This document shows positions 33,009-44,444 of a DNA stretch of 64,000 nucleotides, in pieces (position 1 is the stretch's first letter; every line of letters begins with the position of its first letter). The stretch is from contig JAVTLE010000005.1 of the NCBI GenBank assembly GCA_033439295.1, positions 3,646,501 through 3,710,500 of the forward strand. The letters run 5' to 3'. The translations under genes were made by a program, and so were the position numbers. Under the pieces are notes generated by a model that worked only from the letters and a program-made list of their open reading frames with translations, did not search any database and was not told the DNA's origin. Origin of the DNA: Deuterostichococcus epilithicus (taxonomy: Eukaryota > Chlorophyta > Trebouxiophyceae > Prasiolales > Stichococcaceae).

Positions 33009-35097
33009 TCACAGCTTGGAGTCCAGGCATGCAACCGCCCAGGGCTGCTGGCCTGCCGCCTTGTAGCTCGCCGGCTTTGGCGGAACCGGCTGCCCCAGAA
33101 ATCGTCGCAGCAGGGGAAGGTCAGGATGATCCGTTGCCGAGTTGAGATGCTGGCGCAGCAAGTCCAGGTGGCTCCGGGTAAAAACCTGCTGTGCAAAGAC
33201 CGTGCCGGTCTGCTTGAGAGCATGGGGCTTTCGCATCAACAGTGCAGATGTACGGACTGTACTGCTGTAGCTATATGGGTCATGCTGTACGGCTGCCCTC
33301 AAATGCATTTGTTTGTGCGGGTGCTAGTCCAGAACCTGTCAGTAAAGATACGGTTCCTGGGCAACCCTGGGAGAAATAGGTGGCAGCTGGTTGCACGAGC
33401 TAGCAGGGATCTCTCACTCCAGAGCTTGGTAGTTCTTGGCCTGGCGCACCTTGCTGCGGAACAGGTGGTCTTTGTGCGCCCGGAGTATGGACAGGCCCGA
33501 ACCTTAGAACCAGCTGACACCGTAGTCGTAAGCCTCCACGACCTATACAGCAAAAGCCCACCACTGCTGCACTACGACTGCGCCATCTTCAATCCTTGAG
33601 GGTTGCTGCACATCACCGACAAACCGTGGTCATGCAATGCTATGTGGCTGCGTCTACCAGCAGATGGATGGCAGCACTCTTAAAAGACCTCTTACTTCAA
33701 GAGACCAGCTTTGCCTACTGACCCCGAGTTAGGGCGTCTGGGAGCGGAAAACTGCCACGCAAGAGTACCCCGCTAATGCCCCCCCACCACCCTCCCCCCC
33801 GCGCGGCGCACGGGCGCACCGACGTGGGGGCATGCGCCTCCAATTGGCACTTAAGTGGACAGGTGCAGCGGCAGCCCAGCCTCGGCCTGAGTGTGCTCAC
33901 CTTGTGCAGCTCCTTGATGTCGGGTAGTGGATTGCAGTAGCAGTAGTACGGGGCAGCACGTTCTACTGCGTCCGTCAGCACCGCCAGATGGTCCTCTTCC
34001 TGAACTCAGTACATATGCAGACCATCTTAGTGGTGGTCTCTGCCTCGCTTGCAGCCTTAACGGTATGTTCTGAATTGATATTGATCATCTGGTGTGCCCT
34101 CAAGGGGACAAGATTTGGTCTGCATTGGTGCTGCCGCCATGTCCGATGCCTAGGCATGCTGAACGAGACGTTGGCGCCAACAGTCTGCAAGTCCAATGTA
34201 CTGGTCTGGAAGCAGTTGGCACTGGAGTGCTCAGGCTCACACGGCTGCACAGCGGAAGCGGGTGGAGGTGAACGGTATACAGCGCGTCGTAGTTGCAAGA
34301 GATGCCCTGCGCCGTGTCAGGTTCCAGTGACTGAACGTTTGGCAATAGGAGCCATCTGCCATCCACTTTCAGGGTGCAACACAGTGCCTTAGCAGTCACG
34401 AGTTACGCATGTGCTTGGGGAATGCATGCAGCACCAGTCAAACTGGCAATGCTCAAGAATGCACCTGTGCTTGACTCCAGAGTCATGCATGCCAGAAGGC
34501 GATTGTGCATTTTTAAATGCCAGCAATTCCATACCTTCAAATCAGCCGGCAAAGGCTTGATGAACTCCCGTTGTGCCTTGTAGTAGCCAGGGGTCGGCTC
34601 CTCCGCCTCCTCAATTATTCTCAGCACAGTTTCTAGAACCAAAAGCTGGAGGCAACACTAGACCGAGCAGTCGTAATCAGCATTGGCTATACGAATGTAT
34701 CTACTGCAAGGCCATGCTTCACAAGCGATTGGTTGTGTTCCACCGCAGGACACGCCTCTCTCCAGCCGGAATGGATGTGTCCACAATGGTTGTATGGTGA
34801 ACGCTGCGCAATTCTTATGCATTTGTCCGTGGCTTTGAATTTACGCCGTGGAGATGGAGCGAGCACGGGAATGAGACCTTCTGGAGGCAGAGGACCCTCG
34901 AGGTGTTGCTTGAGGATGCTTCAGCCGTGCTGCCGGCCATATGTTTCTGCGGTTAAGTTCTGATTTGAACCATGTAATACTTCCAGATTCTTCAAGCCTG
35001 CAGTAAGACCCGGATCAGTGAAGAAATCAACTGTGCAGTAATTCGCCCTGCTTGGCCGGTGACGGCGTAAGCGGGTGATGCACCGAGGACGCCGCAT
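33009..35097 (-). CDS. Unrecognised minus-strand gene
   Basis: Likely exons, high to low: 34981-35097 (ATG 35097), 34535-34632, possibly a small one near 34280-34302, 33901-33999, 33009-33185 (TGA at 33009-33011). The last two join in frame with good GT-AG signals: 33 codons, then 58 codons and the stop. Readable segments: VDFFTDPGLTAGLKNLE; VLRIIEEAEEPTPGYYKAQR followed by EFIKPLPADL; EEDHLAVLTDAVERAAPYYC followed by YCNPLPDIKELHK; VFTRSHLDLLRQHLNSATDH followed by PDLPLLRRFLGQPVPP. These look like normal mixed helical protein, not random frames. I know no matching family. The first two exons do not join in phase as drawn, so an exon is missing or misplaced. A long plus-strand frame overlaps the last exon. 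Confidence 0.5.
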
Positions 35098-35755
35098 GAC
35101 ACTGCAAAGCCTGGCAGTTGCCACCTCCTCACCTCCAGTGTCGACTCTCCAGACGGGCTGATTCCTGGACCAGACAGGACTCCTGCATAAACTACAAGTC
35201 GTGTGCCAGCGTTTCACATACAAGTCATCATTGTATTCGAAATGCGGTCATCGCACGCATTGGAAGTAGCAAGAGAGGCGTTACTTGGAAGAGAAGCGCA
35301 GGTGCTAGAAACGTACCCGTGAAGCGAGGACACTCGCGTCGTCGCTTGGGACGCAATACGGCGCCTGCCAACGACGCAGGCGGCTGAACCCGGTCTACGG
35401 ACGGTGCTGCAGTGCATCGGACAGCCTCGTGAAGCTATGTGGCGGATGTTGTGACACACAGCGTACGTCCTACTGCCGTCAGAGCTGGAATGCTCGCATG
35501 CATGTCTAGCGAGGTGGCTCCGGAACTCGAACAATTTGGCACCGGCCGAACAAGGGAAATAAAAGTTGCGCAGAAACTGCAGGAGGACTCGCACCGCCAG
35601 AACCGCGTCCCCGATCGCCAGAGAACGGATTGAGCGCAGTCAGTTGTGATCGATCAAATGTCCACACTGCACAGCGATAGCGGAATCTACCGGCAATCCT
35701 GAACGAAGGAGGAACTGGCATGAAGCAACAAGATCGTGCTTGATCGACGCACACC
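35098..35755. promoter_or_regulatory. Divergent promoter region ahead of chlD
   Basis: About 660 bp between the start of the minus-strand unknown gene and the chlD start codon, so it should carry both promoters. No specific element recognised. Confidence 0.4.
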
Positions 35756-38700
35756 ATGCAGAGTTTTTCAGGCGGTGCATTGCTGCACACATTCGCTGGA
35801 CATGTTGCAGCCATGCCTTGCCTGCGCTGCAGCCCCACAGCCAACAGCAGCAGGCCCGAGACAGAGTCCCGTGCACAGAGCGGCTTACTTCAGCGACGGT
35901 GCAGCAACTTCATCAGCGGGGCGCAGCTCAGGCCCAGCAGGTCGAGCCAGCATCGCGGCAGAGCTGCTGCATTGCGACGACTACAGTGCAGAGCGGCGGC
36001 TACGATAGAAAAGGAGGAACTGTCGGATGGTGAGATTTCGTCGGCCTAGGCCGCATGCGGTATGCAGCCGCAGCATGCCTCCCGCCCTCGCCGGTCGGCA
36101 CGGCAGGACATGCCGCAGACATGACACCGGATTCAGCATGCACGCACGATATGACATTTCGAACATGACTTGACGCAGCCAGACACTGGCGCTTTGACAC
36201 TTGCTCGCAAAGGACCTGTGTGCTGGCATCGCGGACTGCCCCCACTGGCCGTCAGGCGGGGATCAAACCTGGCTCAGGGCGCCGTTATGATGCTGGCACG
36301 ACGTGCTAAGCCCCCATGCAGGCGACGTGCCAAACGCACTGCGTGGATCATCGACCAAAAATGGCACCGCCATCTGAGATGAACGCTACTGCTAATGTGT
36401 CATGCAGCGGAGAAGCGTGCGGCGGCGGCGCAGGCGGCCGAAGCCGAGGTGGGCTTTGCGGGCGACAAGGTGGCGGTGCAGCTGCAGCGCAGCTTTCCGC
36501 TCGCGTCGGTCGTCGGCATGGACGACATCAAACAGGCGCTGCTGCTCGGCGCGGTGAGTGACAATGACGGTTGTGCCGTTGTTGGTCGATCATCATGACC
36601 AGACGCGGCGTGTTCATGCAAGGCCCAGTGCCTTGTGACAGCGGCCGCCGGACATCGCCCACGGCGCAGCATTCCATCTGACCTCTCACATGCCCTGATT
36701 TTTTCGGAGCCATCGCCGACAGGGCAAGACACCGGTTCCGTCACAACACGCCTCGGCGCCGCGGCCACCATCTGCATCCGTTGCGCACTCCGCCATGTCT
36801 ACCAGCAGTGCCTACCTGCCGCCCAACTCCTCTCTCCACCCCGCAGGTGGACAACCAGCTGGGCGGCGTCGCCATAATGGGGCGGCGCGGCACTGCGAAG
36901 AGCGTCATGGCCCGCGGCATCCACGCGCTGCTGCCGCCCATCGAGGTGGTGTCCAGCTCCTGGTGCAACGCCGACCCAGAGGAGCCGCGCGCCTGGGAGG
37001 TGCGCTGCGCAGGGCCTCTCAACCCTCGATAGCACCCACTCAGCAGTGAGGCTTCAGGGATGTATGCAATGCCGACGCATCCATCTAGCACGGGCGCGGC
37101 CTGGCAACCCAGATGCTCTGGTGCCCTGCAGCGCGGCAGTCTCACATGCGCGGCGTCCGCAACAGCTTCGTCGCAACGCGGCACCGGACTATGGGCCTAG
37201 AATGTATCGAAGCGGCTACTGTAGCGTGACTGCATGCCCTTCTACATCTGGCTTCGTAACTGCCACCGCAGGACGGGCTGAAGGAGCGGCTGGGGGCTCA
37301 GGCAGCGGACCCGCCGCGGCGGGTGCGCAGCGCGCCCTTCGTGCAGATCCCGCTGGGCGTGACAGAGGACCGCCTCGTCGGCACCGTCGACATCGAGGCC
37401 TCCATGAAGGTGCGGAAAGGTGCACAACGGTGCACCAAGCGAGGGAATAAGCTGCGGCGTTTGCACTCCCACACGGGCGGGCCAGGCGGCGCCCAGCCCG
37501 CAGCAACTCGCCACGGCGCTGCATTCTCGCGCTAGGCGCGGCCATTGCCTCTTGCACGAGACCCACCGGCCGCATTGCCCCAACCACAGGAGGCCTTACA
37601 GTGTCCCAGTGCGGGGCATTCCAGCCGGGGCTGCCTGCGGAGGCGCATCAGGGCAAGCTGTGCGTCCATGAGCTCTGCTTAGCCGTACAAACGTTTCGAT
37701 CATCCTTGTTTCAAACTGCCCTCGACAGGAGGGCAAGACCGTGTTCCAGCCGGGCCTGCTGGCGGAGGCGCACCGGGGGGTGCTGTACGTGGACGAGATC
37801 AACCTGCTGGACGAGGGCGTGGCCAACCTGCTGCTGTCCATCCTCTCCGACGGTCGCAACGTCGTGGAGCGGGAAGGCATCTCCATCAGCCATCCGTGAG
37901 TTGGATCTTGTGCCATAACACCCCTGAGGTGGCTCATCTCACATTGGGTGTCACCAGGGCTGCTGCTGGCCGTCCCGCGGCTCGCTGCGCATGCTGCAGG
38001 GTGCTCTCCGTTGCCTGTTTCAAAACAAGACCTCGCACCTCGCACACCTGCCAGGTGCAAGCGCTGCTGATCTCGACATTCGACCCGCATGAGGGATTTT
38101 GCAGGAGCACCTGCTGGTGTACCATTGGTGCCGCTGTCGACTAGCTGTTGTCAGCCCTAATGTTGCTGTGGCAATCATCAATGCAGGTGCAAGCCGCTGC
38201 TGATCGCAACGTACAACCCGGAGGAGGGGCCCCTGCGGGAGCACCTGCTGGACCGCATCGCGATCGCGCTCAGCGCGGACGTGCCGCCCACCTTCGACGA
38301 CCGCGTCGCCGCCGTCATGGCTGCTTCGCGCTTTCAGGACGAGTATGTTGAGATGCTGGCGGAGGCGAAGGAGACCACCGACGACCTGCGCAGCCAGGCA
38401 AGACAGAGCTTGCAGCATGTTCTCAGGGCTGTTGGTAGAGGTATGCATGGTCCTGTGTGCCGCGCATGTGAGTGGTGCAGGCGGTCTGTCAGGTGCTGCG
38501 CTGCCGCCGGGGGGGCGGATCGGGGGGCAGGCTGCATGGCGGGGGGCTGTGCTGTGCCCGTGGCCAGCCGGAACGCCTGGCGCCTGTTCACCTGGGTGCA
38601 GCGGGGCGGCGTCCGCCTGCGGTCGGCGGCCAGGCCGATGCTGAGCAACAGACGGACGTGGAATCGCAGCCGAGGCACCAGCCAGGTCGGCATGGGGCAG

Positions 38701-41700
38701 CACTCTGCACCTCGCAGTGCAGCGCAGCAGCAGGAGTGGCGCTAACGTGAGTCCTCACGCCACGCAGGTCATCTTCTCGCGCGAGTTCCTCAAGGAGGTC
38801 AAGATCGGCGACAAGCAGGTGCTGCTCACCTCTCCCCTTCTTGCTGTGGTGCAAGCATGTGGTGCAAGGGTTGTTTGCACACGGTTGCACGCCGCTGCTT
38901 CAGCTAGCTGGGTGCCTGCGCAGCGCACAGCCCAGGGCGACCCGCGACCCGCACCATACCGGCGCCGCATTGCTGCCGAAACATTCTCGCTGTGCGTGCA
39001 GGTCAAGTACATCGTGGAGATAGTGGAGCTGTGACCCGCAATCCGCACTCTGCACCGCTGCCAAAGTGTTCCTGCTGTGCGCGCAGGTCAAGTACATCGT
39101 GGAGACGGCGCGCCGCGGCCGGGTGCAGGGCCACCGCGCGGAGTTGTTTGCGGTGCGCGCCGCCAAGGCGGCCGCGGCGCTGGAGGGCCGCGGCGACGTG
39201 TCGCCAGAGGACGTGCAGAAGGCCATCCGCCTGGTCATCATCCCGCGCGCCGACCTGGACGCCATGAACAGCCAGGTGCCGTCCGCGCCCGGGGAGGGGG
39301 GGCTCTTAGGCGGGGAGCAGGCAGGCCGGTCAAGGGTCCAGCAATGCAGCACCTGAAAGCGCCCTGTACGGGCAGCTCGACTGTGGCAGCCTTGCAGAGA
39401 CCTGTAGCGGGAGAGTGAGCGTGAATGCCGCTGGTCCTCGCATCTTCCCCTAGAACGCTGATGGGGGGTCCAGCAGTTGTTGGGGCACAGCAAATGCAGC
39501 CTTTGCACTCGCCTCGTGGTCAACTCTGTCCAGGAGCAGCAGCAGGAGCCACCCCTGCCGCGTCGGGCTCCTGCATTGCGAGCCACACCATGAATCGAAC
39601 TTCCAGCAAGCTTTTCTATTCCAGGAGCAGCAGCAGGAGGAGGAGTCGCCGCCGCCGCTGCCGCTGACAACTATTCTATGATGCGAGCCAACTAAAACTC
39701 CTAATATAATGAGTCCGTCCCCTTTTGTATCCAGGAGCAGCAGCAGGAGGAGGAACCGCCTCCTCCGCCGCCGCCGCCGCCGCCGCCAGAGGACCAGCAG
39801 CAGGAGGAGGACAAAGAGAAGGAGGAAGAGGAGGAGGAGGAAGAAGACGAGGACGAGGTAATTTGTCGGCTCCCTGAGCCTGGATGCCCATTTCTTTCAT
39901 ATGATAACCCCGGCAGGCAGGTACATGAGCGAAGCCCAGTGTGTGGCGCTGCCGCCCGCCGCCCACATTTGCGGTGGCCGCGTGATGGGTCGCCGCATTC
40001 ATGGCGGCTAGTTTGAGCTGCGTTGGAGACAATGCAGCATACGCAGGGTGCTGAAGGAAGAGGGATGCTCCCTTGACGCCGGGCAGCGGAGCTTAGAGAT
40101 GGCCGGCAGGCAAGGGGTCTGGCAGCATGAAGCATATCCTGTGGCCGAGGAGTTTCTGCTCGCCTCAATGGCGTTGCGCGGATCACAAACAACTCGCTCC
40201 CAGTCCAATCGAAAACATCCGTTTTCTGGTAGTCCCTCCATCTCGCAAGGAAGCCGAGATTCCTGCATCCGCAGGACGAGGACGACGACCAGCAGCCGGA
40301 CCAGGTGCCCGAGGAGTTCGTGTTCGACAGCGAGGGCGTCGTCCTAGACCCCTCGGTCCTCATGTTCGCGCAGCAGCAGCAGCGGGCGCAGGGCCGCTCC
40401 GGCCGCGCCAAGACCGTCATCTTCTCGGAGGACCGCGGCCGCTACATCAAGCCCATGCTGCCCAAGGGTGGGGGCTCCTCCGCTGTGGACCCGCCAGCTC
40501 AGATCCTGCCGGCTTGCACGGTGGTAGCCATGATTGGTGTGTGTAGTGCACCAGCGCTGCTGGAATCAGGGGCGCATGTTGTGGCGACGGCGCCAAAACT
40601 GTCGACGATGCCAGAGTCAGCTGGCAGCGCGAGCCAAGCTGGGGCGAGCGACGCGGCACAAGCCGCCGCCTATGTGTCGCAGCATCACGAGAGGTCTGCA
40701 CCGCTTCTTCCTGCGCAGTCGCACATGCAGGAAGGCCGTCAAGCGGCTTGCAATCAACGCCACACTACAAGTGGCTGGCCCCTGCCCATCGGGTGTTCCG
40801 CCAACAACAAACCTATCAGCAATCACGCCCGCCGCCACTCCTCCTGCCTTAGAACCTTGGCGAACCTGGCACAGGCGGCAAGGTGAAGCGGCTCGCGGTG
40901 GACGCCACGCTGCGACAGGCGGCGCCCTACCAGCGCTCGCGGCGGACGCGCGCTGAGGCTGCCGAGGCGGCCGGCACCGGCAAGACGCGCAAGGTGTACG
41001 TCGAGAAGGTGAGGCTACCTAGGAGCTTACAAGGAAGGCAAGCCTGAGGGCTCGCAATGGCATTGAGACGACCTTTTGTGGTATTTTCTCCCGGCCGGGC
41101 CGCGGCGCCAGCGCTCCCTCGCTCCATGATCCCTACTTTTGGGCTAAAGATGCTCAAGTGCACACCAGTGCACAGTGGCGAGTATTCGGGACATGTAGAC
41201 AGCAGTAGCGGTTTCAATGCGCCGGCAAGTTCGACAGCTTCTGCGCTGCCAATGCGAGTTGCTGACAGGGGGTGCCGGTGTCCGACCCAGGTGGACATGC
41301 GCTCCAAGCGCATGGCGCGCAAGGCGGGCGCGCTGGTCATCTTCGTGGTGGACGCCTCCGGCTCCATGGCCCTCAACCGCATGGCCTCCGCCAAGGTGCC
41401 CGCCTGCTCACTCTTTCGAACGCAAAACCTCACTCGAAAGTGCGAAACCTCACGCTGCCCCTGTTGTGGCACCCAGTCCGGCTTTCATTCTGCGTAGCTC
41501 CCTCCCGCCTGCTGCCATGCGCCACCATTGTTGCACCCACCTCGGGCTGCGCCGCCGCTGTGCGCCGCTGCTGCGCGTCACGACGGCACTTCTGCACGCC
41601 CTCAGCAACCTGGAAGGGCGAGAAGTCGAGGGCGTATCTGAATGCCTGCCCTCTTTATAGGCCTGTGCATGTGCACGGTGGACTGCTTGGTACCGTGGTG

Positions 41701-43935
41701 GGGAACAGCTCTTTGAAAGATTCCAGCTCCAATTTTCTCAATTATGGGCAGTCATATGCACAGCTTTAAATACCTAACCGTTGTGCTGCTGCAATTCGTA
41801 CAGGGCGCGGCGATGCGGCTGCTGGCAGAGAGCTACACCAGCCGTGACCAGGTGACTGCCGTGCGGCTGTTCCGCTTCCTCTTTTCCGTGTGGCGCCTGC
41901 CAGACGGAACCGTGCATCAGGCTGAGCCGGCCGCCATTCACCGCATCAGGCTCATCAGGTTTGCAACCCTCGTCCGTGCTTGCTACAGCCTCATCAAGCA
42001 CAGCTGAGCAGGACGCAAGTTGACACACTAATCAAAACCTAAATACAAATACAAAGATCATCTCTGCACTCTTCCCCGCAGGTGTCGCTGATCCCCTTCT
42101 ACGGCGACCAGGCGGAGGTGCTGCTCCCGCCTTCCAAGTCCATCTCCATGGCGCGGCGGCGGCTGGATTCGCTGCCCTGCGGCGGCGGCTCGCCCCTGGC
42201 GCACGGCCTCGCCACCGCCGTCCGCACCGGCCTGCAGGCGCAGAGCTCGGTGAGTTGGCTTTAAGTGCATACCCTCCCTTCCGCCAACCAGAGCGTGCGG
42301 CGCCGGGCCTTGCCACCGCCGTCCCCACCGGACTGCAGGCGCAGAGCTCGGCGGGTCGCCTTGTGAGCCTGCTGGATGCAGCTTTTACACGTCAGCATTC
42401 TGAGGGGCACCGGGCTGCAGGCGCAGAGACTGGTGCCGCGCCATGCCAAGGCTTTGCTACCTGTTTCCGGAATTCACACTGAGAGCGGACTTCCAGCAGG
42501 ATTGCGTTTGTTCAGGACCACACTGACAGAGCAACGGAAGGCCCTGACAGACGTGACACTCCCCCTGCTGGCTCGCCCACACAGGGAACGTACGATTCTG
42601 GCATTTCTGTCAAATCACAGTCCATTCACCACGCGCACCCTGCTGCCGCAGGGCGACTGCGGACGTGTGATGGTGGTGCTGCTGACGGACGGCCGCGCCA
42701 ACGTCAGCCTGGCTAAGAGCAACCGCGACCCGGACGCCATCGCCGAGGACGCCCCAAAACCCTCCACGGTGCGCTGCCTCGAATCCTCCCTTGCTGCAGA
42801 AAGATGCGGAGTCAATATGTTGCTCGCCATCGCTTGCACTTACTTCGAGCATGCACTGCCTGAGCAGCAATCTGCTGTCACTGCCCCTGTGTGCGAGAGC
42901 AACCGCCGCATGCTGACGAAGGTCTGCTGGTGCATCACATGGCGGCAACTTGAAAGGCTGCAGACAGTTGTGAAGCGTGACCTTGATGGAGCCAGGTCAG
43001 AGACGCTTAAACGGTTCTGCATCCCAAACCCTAAAATCTAAAGTCTGGTGCCTGCAGGAGGATCTCAAGGAGGAGGTCATGAGCATGGCCAAGAAGATCG
43101 GCGTTGCAGGTGACCCGCAGATGCAAAATCTTAACGTGATCCAATGATTTGCAGAACAAGAATAAGCATTCGTCGCCAAGGGCGTGCGGCCACCTGAATG
43201 CTTTGTTGCTGTGCGGGGGCTTTCACCATGTTGGATCATGCAGTCATGCTGTGGTTCCTCACCGATTTGTCTTGCTGCCCATCACAGGCTTTAACCTGCT
43301 GGTCATCGACACAGAGAACAAGGTGCATTTCAGCACAGCGACCTGTTCCCTGCAACCTGCTATTGCAACCTGCGCCCTGCTTCAGCCTGTTGTTGTTGCA
43401 GCGTGTCAGCCGAGCCTGGCGGCATACAATGATGCGGTGTCTCTTTCGGGTGTGCAGTTCGTCAGCACAGGCTTTGCCGAGGAAATTGCAAAGGTGCGCT
43501 GCGCTCCGCATCGTGATTCACAACCAGCCGCTATGTCGCAGGCTTGCCATTGTGCTCATGTGACGCATGCCTTGGACCTTTGCGGCATAATTCCCATCAT
43601 ACTTATGCTGTCTGATGTTCCTTTTGGTGTGGTGTCCACCCAGGGCGCCCAAGGGCGGTATTACTACCTGCCAAACGTGAGTCCTGGGAACCCTGCCGCA
43701 CCATGCATTGTCCCCGCCCTTCAATGTGTGCACTGCAGCCATTGAGCTGCAGTTTGGATCAACACTGCACCCATTGCATTTCTTTTCTGTGACGTACGAG
43801 CCTCTGTATTCAATATATGAATGAGATCATTGTGACTTTTGAGCTGAGCGCCGCTCTCTTGCTTCTGTGCAGGCCAGCGACCAGGCAATCGCCATGGCGG
43901 CGTCTTCAGCGATGGCAGAGGCAAAGGCGATGTGA
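35756..43935 (+). CDS. CHLD: Magnesium-chelatase subunit D
   Basis: Twenty exons: 35756-36028, 36408-36553, 36847-36999, 37272-37409, 37729-37895, 38187-38397, 38768-38818, 39087-39275, 39735-39857, 40274-40467, 40875-41008, 41291-41395, 41804-41850, 42082-42249, 42652-42768, 43058-43109, 43288-43322, 43458-43493, 43644-43676, 43873-43935; about 810 residues. A Ser/Arg-rich leader is followed by a AAA-like domain with the degenerate P-loop expected of ChlD ([17 protein letters not shown]), [18 protein letters not shown] and [18 protein letters not shown]. Next come a Pro run and a Glu/Asp linker, then an integrin-I domain with MIDAS motif [14 protein letters not shown] and [11 protein letters not shown]. 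With ChlI and ChlH it inserts Mg into protoporphyrin IX in the chloroplast, the first committed step to chlorophyll. The intron at 38398 has a GC donor. Five introns hold echoes of neighbouring exon edges. Confidence 0.97.
37578..37682 (+). repeat. Echo of chlD exon 5
   Basis: Real exon 5 starts at 37729 after a CAG. A copy starts at 37590 after ccacag. It shares ttccagccggg.ctgc.tgcggaggcgca and fades through gtgcgtccatgagctctgctta, the decayed match of gtacgtggacgagatcaacctg. Spacing is 139 bp. Confidence 0.9.
38043..38130 (+). repeat. Echo of chlD exon 6
   Basis: Real exon 6 starts at 38187 (gtgcaagccgctgctgatcg). A copy starts at 38055 after ctgccag (gtgcaagcgctgctgatctc). It continues through gacccgcatgagg (real: aacccggaggagg) and gagcacctgctgg. 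Spacing is 132 bp. Confidence 0.92.
38925..39034 (+). repeat. 85-bp tandem duplication across the exon 8 acceptor of chlD
   Basis: gctgtgcgtgcag plus gtcaagtacatcgtggaga ends the first copy. The second, real copy is gctgtgcgcgcag plus the identical 19 bases. Similarity continues leftward into the intron (gacccgcgacccgca against gacccgcaatccgca), so the unit is an 85-bp direct tandem repeat. The first copy runs into a TGA shortly after. Confidence 0.93.
39531..39734 (+). repeat. Two upstream echoes of the chlD exon 9 acceptor
   Basis: ccaggagcagcagcaggag occurs three times, with the G of CAG ending at 39533, 39624 and 39734; only the third opens the real exon encoding the Pro/Glu linker. Units are about 91 and 110 bp long and share a downstream gcgagcca string, so whole units were copied. 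All three acceptors look usable. Confidence 0.93.
42262..42440 (+). repeat. Donor-side echoes of chlD exon 14
   Basis: The end of exon 14 (gcctcgccaccgccgtccgc, then accggcctgcaggcgcagag and ctcg) is repeated downstream in the intron at about 42307-42352 with a few changes. It recurs as a shorter copy (caccgggctgcaggcgcaga) at about 42408. Here the copied edge is the donor side, not the acceptor side. Confidence 0.9.
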
Positions 43936-44444
43936 GGCCCGCCGCACACTGATGCGAGGCAACTCGAGCCCCAGCAACTGGTCATATCGATACCTGTAGA
44001 AGCTGAGTCACAGAGCCACAGCGTGCAAGCTCCAGACCGGACCGGATGCATCAGACAGACTGACCAGATACCGCAGCCCTGAGGGGCGCCGCGGAGGACA
44101 CAGTTCCAGCTACTTCTAGCATGCGCTAGATTGCAACCACGGATTTAGATTGCAAAGGCGCAGCTCTCGGAGGGGCAGGCTCATTCAAGTACCGAACCTC
44201 AGTGCAAGCGGTGACAAACGTTTCAACAGATCGAGTAAACTCTCGAGAGAAACTCAATAGAGTGTAAAATGCGCACGAAGTCCATGGTACGGTGCACACG
44301 AGGTCCATTACACCTACGGCTACACTGCAACTGGTTGATGCCCCCGAACTCTCCAGGCCAGGTCACTGGGTCTGTCGTTTGCTTTGAAACCCCGCCACGT
44401 TGCTGCTGCCGCCAGCCACTTATACCCCTTGAGCCAACACGCCT
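43936..44444. other. Intergenic interval between convergent genes
   Basis: About 500 bp between the stops of chlD and the allantoin-synthase gene. Only 3' UTR sequence expected; nothing else seen. Confidence 0.5.

Noticed and set aside
32805-33599. 264-codon open frame on the plus strand
   Set aside because: It overlaps, on the opposite strand, an exon with matching phase and splice signals (33009-33185), and its protein has no family features. Long chance frames are common at this GC content.
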